DNA from: Prevotella sp.
Lineage (GTDB): Bacteria > Bacteroidota > Bacteroidia > Bacteroidales > Bacteroidaceae
Length of the DNA stretch: 64,000 nucleotides
NCBI GenBank assembly: GCA_017458225.1
Contig: JAFTFX010000026.1
Span: forward strand, 62,001 to 126,000
Reading direction: 5' to 3'
The notes beneath the pieces were generated by a model that searched no databases, had not been told where the DNA came from, and saw only the letters and a program-made list of their open reading frames with translations. Position numbers and translations under genes: made by a program. Below are positions 52,048 to 60,180 of the stretch, piece after piece (within the stretch, counting starts at the first letter, position 1; each line of letters opens with the position of its first letter).

Positions 52048-52301
52048 GGGTGAGTATATACTTATTTACCACAAACACCGTGGCTACCCCACAAAACAAA
52101 GGCGTTTCGGGCAATTTAGATTTTCGTCAAAAATCACTGTGTAAAACCAGTCGTGGCCATATCTGACATTTCGTGGCCTTACACAATTCGGTTTAATAAA
52201 CTTTGCGTGGCATTAGGAGAAGTTGGGGCAAGGCGAATGGTCTTGCCTTTTCTTTTTATGTATAAAGCGGCAGAGTTTTATAAGCAAAAGAATGTAAGTG
52301 T
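52048..52301. other. Non-coding remnant region with terminator
   Basis: No gene seen. CGTGGC is repeated four times (52078-52212). GGCAAG (52227-52232) and CTTGCC (52242-52247) followed by TTTTCTTTTT form an intrinsic terminator on the plus strand. Confidence 0.6.
52227..52257 (+). terminator. Intrinsic terminator
   Basis: 6-bp stem GGCAAG/CTTGCC with a 9-nt loop and a T-rich tail. Confidence 0.7.
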
Positions 52302-52560
52302 ATGATACAAGAACAATATGTTTCCTTTGAAACAGCCAAGCTGTTAAAAGAGAAAGGATTTAGTGAATCAACGATTCCATTTTATGAGGGGAATGGTAAT
52401 TTCTGTAGTAGAATAGGAAACGTATGTCAGCCGTTTGATTGGAATCACGATAAATTCGTTTTTTTATTCCGCGCCAACACAGCAAATGGCTATGCGATGG
52501 TTGAGGGAATATCATTTGATAGGCATTGTAGTTGTTTTTTATGCTCACGAAGATGCCATG
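52302..52560 (+). pseudogene. Remnant of a mobile-element-type hypothetical gene
   Basis: MIQEQYVSFETAKLLKEKGF starts in one frame and the matching downstream part YSAPTQQMAMRWLREYH is in the next frame. Removing one T from a run of seven (about 52459-52465) joins them as DKFVFYSAPTQQMAM. I recall this start and the APTQQMAMxWLRE segment from a common short Bacteroidetes mobilome protein. The original C-terminus is missing and runs into the tatC fragment. Confidence 0.7.
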
Positions 52561-52584
52561 CAAGGTGTGGGTATAGATTTCCAT

Positions 52585-52875
52585 TTCGAAGAGTTCCATG
52601 TGGAAATGATAGCCACCGACTTATCGAGCCAGTTCATGACGCACATCACTACGGCGGTCTACCTGGGACTGTTGGGGGCCTCGCCGTATATTCTCTACGA
52701 ACTATTCCGCTTCATTTCGCCTGCCCTCTATGAAAACGAGCGCAAATATTCTGTACAAGTGGCAGCCATCATCACGCCCCCAGACCTGATGACGCTGATT
52801 CTCGTCACCATTCCGCTCTATCTGCTTTATGAGGTTAGCATAAGAGTGCTTAAATGGGTAGAGCCGATAGGGTAG
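52585..52875 (+). pseudogene. tatC: tatC pseudogene, N-terminus missing and centre deleted
   Basis: FEEFHVEMIATDLSSQFMTH and the following SPYILYELFRFISPALYENE match the second periplasmic/transmembrane region of TatC. After KYSVQVAA the reading continues without a break into ITPPDLMTLILVTIPLYLLYE, which is the last TatC helix. The first helix and roughly 110-130 central residues are absent, so it cannot form a Tat translocase. An intact tatC is presumably elsewhere in the genome. Confidence 0.8.
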
Positions 52876-52905
52876 TAGTCTCTCCTCATTGCAATAAATT
52901 GGTGG

Positions 52906-52954
52906 GGACTGTCTAAAAATCATACGGAAGAGTGTCTAATTATTAGACAATCTG
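52906..52954. promoter_or_regulatory. 49-nt operator element upstream of tolC
   Basis: TGTCTAA (52910-52916) is followed 23 nt later by the palindrome TGTCTAATTATTAGACA (52933-52949). The same 49-nt element occurs at 57681-57729. The palindrome ends exactly 49 nt before the -7 box TAACTTTG (52999-53006). Confidence 0.75.
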
Positions 52955-52973
52955 ACTTTTTGCGCTTCACCAG

Positions 52974-53006
52974 TTGATAAATGATCGGTGAAAAAGGATA
53001 ACTTTG
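52974..53006 (+). promoter_or_regulatory. Promoter of the tolC operon
   Basis: TTGA (52974-52977), 21 nt, TAACTTTG (52999-53006), 20 nt before the ATG at 53027. Confidence 0.65.
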
Positions 53007-53026
53007 CAGCACAAAATTCAATAAAT

Positions 53027-54397
53027 ATGAATCGGCTGATAGGTTTATCTTTTTTCATTTCTTGCATCCCTTTGGTAGCAAGCGGTCAAGGACTGAGCGG
53101 TCATTTGTCATTTAGCCCTACAGGGGCACAAGCTTGGACGGTGCAGCAATGCATGCAGTATGCCGTGGCGCATAACCACGAGGTGAAGCGGACTGAGTTG
53201 GAACTTGATAATTACAAGGCGAACCGTACAGGAGCCATTGGCCGTTTTCTGCCAGAGGTGGATGCCAGCATCGGAGCACAGTACAACTTCGGACGTGCCA
53301 TTGACCCAGAGACGAATGGCTATACGGACGTGAGTACCTTCTATAACGGCTATTCCGTGAGCACCTCACTGCCCTTGTTCGACGGCTTCAGTCGCCTGCA
53401 TGCGCTAAAAGCCGCCAAGGCAAGTGTTCTCATGGGGCAAGCATCACTGCGCCAACAGCAAGACCTGACAGCTCTCAGCGTTCTGCAGGCTTTTACCAAT
53501 GTGGCTTACTATGAAGGCTTGGTAAAAATGGCTGAGGAGAAAGTGGAAGAGACAAAACTCTTGCTCTGTCAAACTCGCATATTAGAAGAGGTGGGGCGCA
53601 AGAGTCAGGCCGATGTGGCACAAGTGGAGTCGCAGCAGGCAGAAGCCGACTACGAACTGATACGTCAGCAGAATCTTCTGGCCTCTGCCCTGCTGGAGTT
53701 GAAGAAAGCAATGGCTTTCCCTATCGCAGATACGCTTTCGCTGGCAGTCTGTATGGGGCAAACTCCCAGTCTGTCAGTTGCAAACTCTGAGTTTGTAGCC
53801 TTCGGACTGGGCTTAAATCAGGAGCATCCGGAACTTCTGTCATCGCGTTATCAGGTGCAGATGTCTAAACATGAGTGGCGACAGGCTCGCGCTGCGCTAT
53901 ATCCTGCTCTCTCGTTGGGTGCGGGTCTGAGCACCACTTACTATCATACGCTGCATGCACCGTCGGCATCGTCGTTCAACAACCAGTTCAAGAACAATAT
54001 GGGTGAATATGTGGGGGTCACGTTGAGCATCCCCTTGTTCAACCGCTTGCAGACGGTGACTGGCATCCGCCGTGCCAAGAACAACTACAAGATGGCTTGT
54101 GAAGCCTATGAACAGAAACTGCAGGAACTGGAAAAACTGAGCCGTGAAGCCTGGCAGGACTGGCAGGGCTATCAGAAACAGACGGTGCAGATGGCGAAAA
54201 AGGTGGAGGCCGACAGTCTGGCCTATCAGTTGACGCGCCGCCAGTTTGAAGAAGGATTGTCGACTGCCATCGACCTGCATACCACATCCACACAACTGTT
54301 GCAGTCGAAAGCAGTTCTTCTGCAGTGTCGGTTGATGGCAATAGTGAAGGAACAATTGGTAAGATATTATCATGGAGAAGCAATATGGACAGAATAA
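53027..54397 (+). CDS. TolC-family outer-membrane efflux protein
   Basis: 456 residues from MNRLIGL (an upstream GTG at 52988 precedes the -7 box). Signal peptide ends ASGQ. The two-fold TolC layout is visible: WTVQQCMQYAVAHNHEVKRTELELDNYKANRTGAIGRFLPEVDASIG at the start and long coiled-coil helices (170-240; 345-400) between barrel strands. It would form the outer-membrane exit of a tripartite exporter. The adaptor gene overlaps its end by 13 nt. Confidence 0.92.
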   Translation: MNRLIGLSFFISCIPLVASGQGLSGHLSFSPTGAQAWTVQQCMQYAVAHNHEVKRTELELDNYKANRTGAIGRFLPEVDASIGAQYNFGRAIDPETNGYTDVSTFYNGYSVSTSLPLFDGFSRLHALKAAKASVLMGQASLRQQQDLTALSVLQAFTNVAYYEGLVKMAEEKVEETKLLLCQTRILEEVGRKSQADVAQVESQQAEADYELIRQQNLLASALLELKKAMAFPIADTLSLAVCMGQTPSLSVANSEFVAFGLGLNQEHPELLSSRYQVQMSKHEWRQARAALYPALSLGAGLSTTYYHTLHAPSASSFNNQFKNNMGEYVGVTLSIPLFNRLQTVTGIRRAKNNYKMACEAYEQKLQELEKLSREAWQDWQGYQKQTVQMAKKVEADSLAYQLTRRQFEEGLSTAIDLHTTSTQLLQSKAVLLQCRLMAIVKEQLVRYYHGEAIWTE

Positions 54398-55638
54398 TTG
54401 AAAAGACAAAGGCACAGCGGCTGATGAAATATTGGCCCTATGTGGCTGTTAGCTTTTTGCTATTAGCTATTGGCTGTTGGGTGGCGTTTGGCAATCATGC
54501 CTCGACGCTGAAAGTCAATGCCGACGAGCTGACGGTGAGTGAGGTGACGAAGGCCGAGTTCAAGGACTACGTGCGCACCAACGGACAGGTGCTGCCCATT
54601 CAGGTGGTGCAGATATCGCCCGAGGAAGGCGGCATCGTGATGGAAAAAGTGGTCGAAGAGGGCGCGCATGTCAAGAAAGGCGATGTCATCGTGCGCCTTT
54701 CCAACTCTAATCTTGACCTGCAGATTCTGAATGCCGAAGCCGAGTTGGCCGAGAAGCAGAACCTTTTGAGAAACACGCAGGTTGCCATGCAACAAGACCG
54801 GCTGAACAACCAGACGGAGCAGGCCCAGCTGGACATGGACACTCAGCGCAAGCAGCGCATCTTCGAACAGAACCGCCGGCTCTATCAGGAGAGACTCATC
54901 AGCCGCGAGGACTATCTGCAGTCGCAGGAGGACTATCAGCTGTCGCAACAAAAGCGCTCGCTGGTGTCGAAACGCCTGAAGCAGGACTCAATCTATCGCA
55001 CCGTTCAGATGGATCAGATGGAGGACAACCTGCAGAATATGCGGCGCAACGTGGTGCTGGTACGCCAGCGCAAGGATAAGCTGGAGGTGCGTTCTGCCAT
55101 CGACGGCGAACTGGGCCTGCTCGATGTGGAACTGGGCCAAAGCATCCAGCCCGGCCAGAAGATAGGCCAGCTGAACGACCTCTCTGACTATAAGGTAGAG
55201 GCACGGATAGACGAACACTATATAGACCGCGTGCGCCAAGGGCTCACTGCCACCTTTACGCGAGGCAACAAGCAGTACCTGTTGCAAGTGCGCAAGGTCT
55301 ATCCAGAAGTTCGTGAAGGCAAGTTCCGTTGCGACTTCATCTTCAAGGGCGCGCATCCTGAAAATATCCGTACAGGGCAGACCTACTACATCGACTTGGA
55401 ACTGGGGCAGCCCGAGCAGGCCGTGCTCATCCCTCGCGGCACGTTCTTCCAGACCACTGGTGGCCAATGGATCTTTGTTCTCTCCGCCGACGGCAGCAAG
55501 GCCTATCGCCGCAACATCCGCATTGGTCGTCAGAATCCTCAGTACTACGAAGTGCTGGAAGGCTTAGAGCCCGGTGAGCGTGTCGTCACCAGCGGCTACG
55601 AGGCCTTCAAGGACAACGAAGTGCTGGTCATCAACTGA
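54385..55638 (+). CDS. HlyD/MacA-type periplasmic adaptor
   Basis: 417 residues from MDRIIEK. One membrane helix (about 18-34), a lipoyl/biotinyl-like half (EEGGIVMEKVVEEGAHVKKGDVIVRL), a long coiled coil (about 95-230), second lipoyl half (VRSAIDGELGLLDVELGQSI) and beta-barrel/membrane-proximal domains. It bridges inner-membrane permease and TolC. It overlaps tolC by 13 nt. The permease genes start 2.2 kb downstream. Confidence 0.92.
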   Translation: MDRIIEKTKAQRLMKYWPYVAVSFLLLAIGCWVAFGNHASTLKVNADELTVSEVTKAEFKDYVRTNGQVLPIQVVQISPEEGGIVMEKVVEEGAHVKKGDVIVRLSNSNLDLQILNAEAELAEKQNLLRNTQVAMQQDRLNNQTEQAQLDMDTQRKQRIFEQNRRLYQERLISREDYLQSQEDYQLSQQKRSLVSKRLKQDSIYRTVQMDQMEDNLQNMRRNVVLVRQRKDKLEVRSAIDGELGLLDVELGQSIQPGQKIGQLNDLSDYKVEARIDEHYIDRVRQGLTATFTRGNKQYLLQVRKVYPEVREGKFRCDFIFKGAHPENIRTGQTYYIDLELGQPEQAVLIPRGTFFQTTGGQWIFVLSADGSKAYRRNIRIGRQNPQYYEVLEGLEPGERVVTSGYEAFKDNEVLVIN

Positions 55639-55663
55639 TGAAATCATTACATTTATTAAAGTT

Positions 55664-55722
55664 AGAGATTAGCGAATCTCTCTCGTTTTTGGTAGGCGGG
55701 CCTCTGGGAAGAGCCCCGCCTA
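55664..55722 (+). terminator. Two hairpins after the adaptor gene
   Basis: AGAGATT/AATCTCT (55664-55681) followed by CTCGTTTTT is terminator-like. A stronger stem TAGGCGGG/CCCGCCTA (55693-55722) follows without a T run. They may attenuate read-through into the DUF4840 gene. Confidence 0.55.
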
Positions 55723-55773
55723 TGTGCATACAATAATACGAAAACTTTTGCGTTTAAATAGAAAAACGAAATT

Positions 55774-56421
55774 ATGAAGAAACTGTTATTTGCGCTAATG
55801 ACCTTGCTGGCCTTGACAGCCTGCAGCAGCGATCCCGAAATCCACCAGCTGACACAACAGGAGAAAGTAGTCTATGCCCAAAACATCAAAGGCGAGTATC
55901 CTGGTCGCTACACCATTGTTTACACCGATATGCAGACAACTGATGGCGGCACGAAGATGCTTCGCGAGACCGTGGACAGCGTCACCTTCAGCGTCAGTGA
56001 CTTGACGAGTCACACGGTCATCTTTAACAACTTCCCGTTGCGATTGCTGGCCAGCATGGTGGAAGACTCGGAGTTGAGTCAGGCTCTCAGCAATGTGCCA
56101 GACATGGGACTGACGGGCAACTATGAGTTCAAACGAGGTGCCGAAGATAGCAAAGTGGTCTGGATTTTCAGCATGACTCCTGTCTCGCTGTCGTTGACCT
56201 ATGGCGGTCGTCAACACAACATTGTGATACAACTGCGCAATACCTACACCTACACCAGTCTTGCCAAGGAGCAGATAGTAGGCGGTATAGCCTTCGAGAA
56301 AGGCCAGCAGTTTCAGTTAGAGGTTAGCGCCGTCTATGAGGACGACCGCCTTGTGCAGCAGTTCGCCGATGGCTGGCAGAATGGCCCGGAAATGTTGGTT
56401 GTATTCCATTTCGGGCTGTAA
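55774..56421 (+). CDS. DUF4840 lipoprotein
   Basis: 215 residues with a lipoprotein signal (ALTAC, Cys 17). The rest fits the DUF4840 pattern as I remember it (GEYPGRYTIVYTD, HTVIFNNFPLRLLA, MTPVSLSLTYGG). Envelope lipoprotein of unknown role, placed between the adaptor and permease genes of the export locus. Confidence 0.78.
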   Translation: MKKLLFALMTLLALTACSSDPEIHQLTQQEKVVYAQNIKGEYPGRYTIVYTDMQTTDGGTKMLRETVDSVTFSVSDLTSHTVIFNNFPLRLLASMVEDSELSQALSNVPDMGLTGNYEFKRGAEDSKVVWIFSMTPVSLSLTYGGRQHNIVIQLRNTYTYTSLAKEQIVGGIAFEKGQQFQLEVSAVYEDDRLVQQFADGWQNGPEMLVVFHFGL

Positions 56422-56475
56422 TAGTATAGCATCGGTCGCTATTAGGGGAAATCCGTAAAGAAACCCTAATATTTT

Positions 56476-56520
56476 GGAACGTAATCCAAAAAAATGGTAT
56501 AATATTTTGGATTATGTTCC
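56476..56520. promoter_or_regulatory. Inverted-repeat operator upstream of the AAA_14 gene
   Basis: GGAACGTAATCCAAAA (56476-56491) and TTTTGGATTATGTTCC (56505-56520) are inverted copies with one mismatch. The right arm covers the -33 TTTG (56506-56509), suggesting repression. Confidence 0.75.
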
Positions 56521-56536
56521 TTTCTTGCTACCTTTG
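56506..56536 (+). promoter_or_regulatory. Promoter of the AAA_14/DUF4143 gene
   Basis: TTTG (56506-56509), 19 nt, TACCTTTG (56529-56536): full consensus, 21 nt before the ATG. Confidence 0.8.
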
Positions 56537-56557
56537 TAGCAGAAAACGACAAAGTGT

Positions 56558-57691
56558 ATGAAGTTAATAAAGCGAACGCTACAGGACACCATAGAGCATC
56601 ATCTGTTTGGTGGAAAGGCCATTCTGCTGATTGGTGCGCGCCAAGTAGGAAAAAGCACCTTGTTGGAGCAAGTTGTGAAAGGCAGGACTGAACAGGTCCT
56701 TCGGTTAAATTGCGATGAGCCAGAAGTGCGCGAGATGTTAGCAAATATGAACAGCCAACAGTTGCGCTTGCTGATAGGTACGCACAAGATGGTGCTGATT
56801 GACGAGGCGCAACGGGTGGCGAATGTAGGACTGACGCTCAAACTGATAGTAGATAATTTTCCAGATGTTCAATTGTTGGTTACGGGCTCATCGTCACTGC
56901 AGTTGCGAGATACCATCAATGAGCCTCTGACGGGACGCAAGTGGGAGTACAACTTATATCCCTTTTCTACGAGCGAACTGATGAACGAACAAGGACTGCT
57001 TGGAGTGAAACAACTGTTGGAGACACGCTTGATATATGGCTCCTATCCAGACGTACTGAATCATAAGGATGATGCTCGTGCAGTGCTGTCAAACCTCTCA
57101 GGGAGCTATCTCTATCAGGATTTGCTGTCACTTGAGGGCATTCGCAAGCCTGCCTTACTTGAAAAACTATTGGTGGCATTAGCTCTGCAGGTGGGCAGCG
57201 AAGTGAGTTATAATGAGCTGGCCCAGACAATAGGCTCTGATCCGAAGACAGTCGAGAAATATATAGACTTGCTTGAAAAATGCTTTGTTGTGTTTCGGTT
57301 GTCAGCGTTCTCGCGTAACGTCAGAACCGAACTGAAAAAAGGACGCAAGGTGTTTTTCTACGACAATGGCATACGCAATGCCGTGCTCCAGAATTTTACA
57401 CCATTGGCCTTACGCAGTGATGTTGGTGCATTGTGGGAGAATTTCTTCATCAGCGAGCGCATCAAATATAATCATGATAAGGGCAATTATGCCAAAAGCT
57501 ATTTCTGGCGCACCATACAGCAGCAGGAAATAGATTACATCGAGGAGTGCGACGGTGCGTTTACGGCCTTTGAAATGAAATGGAACCCGAAGAAGACTTC
57601 TGTGACAGTACCCTCACCATTCAAGAATGAGTACCCCCTTCGTCAGTTTGTGGTAGTCACTCCAGAAAACTATTTGGAGTGGACTGTCTAA
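56558..57691 (+). CDS. AAA_14/DUF4143 ATPase
   Basis: 377 residues. Walker A GARQVGKST (26-34), Walker B MVLIDEAQR, sensor region LLVTGSSSLQLRD, an HTH-like segment (SYNELAQTIGSDPKTVEKYIDLLEKCFVVFRL) and the C-terminal DUF4143 part (LWENFFISERI...YFWRTIQQQEIDYIEE...FEMKWNPKK), which resembles a PD-(D/E)xK fold. These proteins are common in Bacteroidetes and their biological role is unknown. It has its own promoter and operator, and its last codons overlap the 49-nt element at 57681, so it looks inserted into the export locus. Confidence 0.88.
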   Translation: MKLIKRTLQDTIEHHLFGGKAILLIGARQVGKSTLLEQVVKGRTEQVLRLNCDEPEVREMLANMNSQQLRLLIGTHKMVLIDEAQRVANVGLTLKLIVDNFPDVQLLVTGSSSLQLRDTINEPLTGRKWEYNLYPFSTSELMNEQGLLGVKQLLETRLIYGSYPDVLNHKDDARAVLSNLSGSYLYQDLLSLEGIRKPALLEKLLVALALQVGSEVSYNELAQTIGSDPKTVEKYIDLLEKCFVVFRLSAFSRNVRTELKKGRKVFFYDNGIRNAVLQNFTPLALRSDVGALWENFFISERIKYNHDKGNYAKSYFWRTIQQQEIDYIEECDGAFTAFEMKWNPKKTSVTVPSPFKNEYPLRQFVVVTPENYLEWTV

Positions 57692-57729
57692 AAATCATAC
57701 GCTGGGGTGTCTAATTTTTAGACAATCTG
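57681..57729. promoter_or_regulatory. 49-nt operator element upstream of the first permease gene
   Basis: TGTCTAA (57685-57691, overlapping the AAA_14 stop codon) and the palindrome TGTCTAATTTTTAGACA (57708-57724), 23 nt apart as in the tolC copy. Again exactly 49 nt separate the palindrome from the -7 box. Confidence 0.75.
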
Positions 57730-57750
57730 CATCCGCTGGGGCCGCGAGCC

Positions 57751-57781
57751 TTGGCGGATTCGCTTTTCTGCCGTAACTTTG
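57751..57781 (+). promoter_or_regulatory. Promoter of the permease operon
   Basis: TTGG (57751-57754), 19 nt, TAACTTTG (57774-57781), identical in its -7 box to the tolC promoter. Confidence 0.65.
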
Positions 57782-57803
57782 CAGTGTCAAAAACGTATGC
57801 GAT

Positions 57804-60173
57804 ATGAAAAGTTACCTGAAATTCCTGAGCCGCAACAAGGTCTATACCTTTATTAATATAGCGGGCCTGGTGGTGTCGCTGATGTTCATCATCCTGATGG
57901 GCGACTACACGTGGCGCCAGTATAGTATTGACAGTTGGCATACGAACGCCAACCGTATCTGTCTGACTGGTAGCGGTGAGGAATTCTTTATGTGGCCGCA
58001 GGCGGTACAAGAGATCAAGGAGATGTGTCCGGAAATAGAGCAGACCTGCTGCGTAATGAGCCAGAACGGCAAGATTAAGTACGGGCTGCGAGAGGTGAAG
58101 GAGGAGGCAAAGGAGAATGGCATCATCATGCTGGCAGACTCCACCTTCTTCAAGTTCTTCAACTTCGAGTTGGTAAAAGGAGACTGGCGGACAGTCCTTG
58201 ATGCGCCAGATAAATGCGTCATCACAGAGCGGCTGGCTCAGCGACTCTTTGGTGAGAAGGATCCCATTGGCGAGTCGTTGCAGATTGTTGGTCAGCGCTC
58301 TGTTTTCATGAACAATGAAGATCCCTACGACTCGACGCTGGCCTATACTGTCAGCGGCATCGTGAAGGATTTCGACCATACGGTGCTGCCCAATGAGACG
58401 CAACTCATTGCCAGCATGGAGCGTTTCCCTCAGGTGATGGGCTATAATCTCAAGCCCCATTCTTTCGCATATAGCAGTACAGGAGCCTGCAAGGCATTCT
58501 TCATGCTGCGTCCAGGCGCGACACTTGATGCCAAGAAGAAAGTGATAGAAGCCCATCTGGCCAAGAACTATATGTGGGCACACATGGACAATCAAGAGTT
58601 CTTTGCAACACCACTGACCGACATCATGTTCGCGCCGCAGAACAACGGCTACGGCATGCAGAAGGGCGACAAGACGCGGCTCCGCATCCTACTGGCCGCC
58701 GTGCTGGCCATTCTGTTCTTCGCCGTGAGCAACTACATCAACCTGACCGTGGCGAATACGGGGTTCCGCGCCAAGGAGATGGCCACGCGACGGCTCTTTG
58801 GCAGCAGCCAGATGGAGATTTCGCTGAAACTGATAGCGGAGTCGACGCTGATGATAGCCGTAGCCTTCCTCTTGGGGCTTGCCTTGGCATTCTGCTTTCA
58901 GGATGATGCAGCTGAGTTGTTCAAAGGAAAGATCGCCCTGCTCAACGATGTCAGTGTCGGCACCGTGAGCGTATGCCTCGGCTTCATCCTGCTCGTAGGC
59001 TTCACCTCTGGCATCATGCCCTCGTATCAGATTTCCCGCTTCCAGCCCATCGACATTGTGAAGGGCAACTTCCGCTACCACTCCAAGATGGTGATGGGTC
59101 GACTGTTCATCATTGTGCAGAATATCGTTACGGTCACCATGCTCACCTCTGCCCTCGTCATCTGGCTGCAACTGAACCACCTCATCCACGCGCCCTTAGG
59201 CTTCAATACGGAACGGCTCTATTATGTGAATACGCCAGAGGGGAAGAGCCAAACGGTGAGGAATCAGTTGGAGAAGATGCCTTTCGTGGAGCGCATCGGT
59301 GAGTATAGTGGAACCACCTTCGTCACCTACAGCAGTAGCATCAGGAGCATTACGAACGGCGACAAACTGACAAGCCTGTTTCTGACTGATCTCGACTCGA
59401 CAGCCTTCGCCCTCTACGGGCTTGACATCCTCAAGGACTACGGCAACACCAGCAATGGCTACTATCTGAACGAGGATGCCAAGCGCCGGTTGGAGTTGAC
59501 GGATGATGACCGCGAGATGGTTTGGGGCAAAGACGAGACGGCACCCATAAGCGGCATTCTCAAGGACTTCCATCGCATCAACGTGCTGACGGAAGCAGAG
59601 CCTTTTGCCATCAGAGTGCAGGAGCATGTGGATGCCCCGAACTTCCTGGTCAAGACAAACGGCGACAAGCAAGCGAAGGCCGCCTTCGTCGAAATGATGA
59701 GAGAACTGGGCGTTTCAGAGGAAGCCCTGCAGTGGTACGTCAGCAGTCTGGAAGAGGGTATTGCAGAAACCTTCGAGGACCAGCAGAACACGCTGAAGAT
59801 TATCACGCTCTTCACCGTGGTTGCCGTCATCATCTCCGTGATGGGCTACGTGGGCATGTCGCTCTTCTTTGTCCGCCAGCGGCAGAAGGAGATCGGTATC
59901 CGTAAGATTATGGGCTCGACATCGGGCGAGGTGATGGTGCTGATGTTGCGCATCTTCTGTTCGCCGTTGCTGCTGTCGTTTGTCATCGCCGTACCGCTCT
60001 CTTGGTACATCATGCGCGACTGGCTCACCAACTTCAGTTACCGCATCACGCTCTCGCCCTGGATCTTCGCGGCCACCTGCGCCTTCGCCCTGTTGGTAGC
60101 CATCCTCTCCGTCGGTATCCAAATCATCAAGGCCGTCCGCACCAATCCCGTCGAAAGTATCAAAACCGAATAA
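57804..60173 (+). CDS. FtsX/MacB-type ABC permease 1
   Basis: 789 residues. An N-terminal membrane helix (VYTFINIAGLVVSLMFIILMGDY) is followed by a MacB-like periplasmic domain (about 45-285), FtsX domain one (three helices, about 290-430), a second helix/periplasmic part (435-660) and a second FtsX domain (about 665-789) with MSLFFVRQRQKEIGIRKIMGSTSGEVMVLM. Eight-helix double FtsX proteins of this kind are common in Bacteroidetes export loci. No ATPase gene is nearby. Confidence 0.9.
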   Translation: MKSYLKFLSRNKVYTFINIAGLVVSLMFIILMGDYTWRQYSIDSWHTNANRICLTGSGEEFFMWPQAVQEIKEMCPEIEQTCCVMSQNGKIKYGLREVKEEAKENGIIMLADSTFFKFFNFELVKGDWRTVLDAPDKCVITERLAQRLFGEKDPIGESLQIVGQRSVFMNNEDPYDSTLAYTVSGIVKDFDHTVLPNETQLIASMERFPQVMGYNLKPHSFAYSSTGACKAFFMLRPGATLDAKKKVIEAHLAKNYMWAHMDNQEFFATPLTDIMFAPQNNGYGMQKGDKTRLRILLAAVLAILFFAVSNYINLTVANTGFRAKEMATRRLFGSSQMEISLKLIAESTLMIAVAFLLGLALAFCFQDDAAELFKGKIALLNDVSVGTVSVCLGFILLVGFTSGIMPSYQISRFQPIDIVKGNFRYHSKMVMGRLFIIVQNIVTVTMLTSALVIWLQLNHLIHAPLGFNTERLYYVNTPEGKSQTVRNQLEKMPFVERIGEYSGTTFVTYSSSIRSITNGDKLTSLFLTDLDSTAFALYGLDILKDYGNTSNGYYLNEDAKRRLELTDDDREMVWGKDETAPISGILKDFHRINVLTEAEPFAIRVQEHVDAPNFLVKTNGDKQAKAAFVEMMRELGVSEEALQWYVSSLEEGIAETFEDQQNTLKIITLFTVVAVIISVMGYVGMSLFFVRQRQKEIGIRKIMGSTSGEVMVLMLRIFCSPLLLSFVIAVPLSWYIMRDWLTNFSYRITLSPWIFAATCAFALLVAILSVGIQIIKAVRTNPVESIKTE

Positions 60174-60180
60174 GACATCT

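Noticed and set aside
52936..53010. Sigma-54 promoters upstream of tolC and the permeases
   Set aside because: The regulator lacks an AAA+ domain and no TGGCAC-N5-TTGC pair is present; standard -7 boxes fit better.
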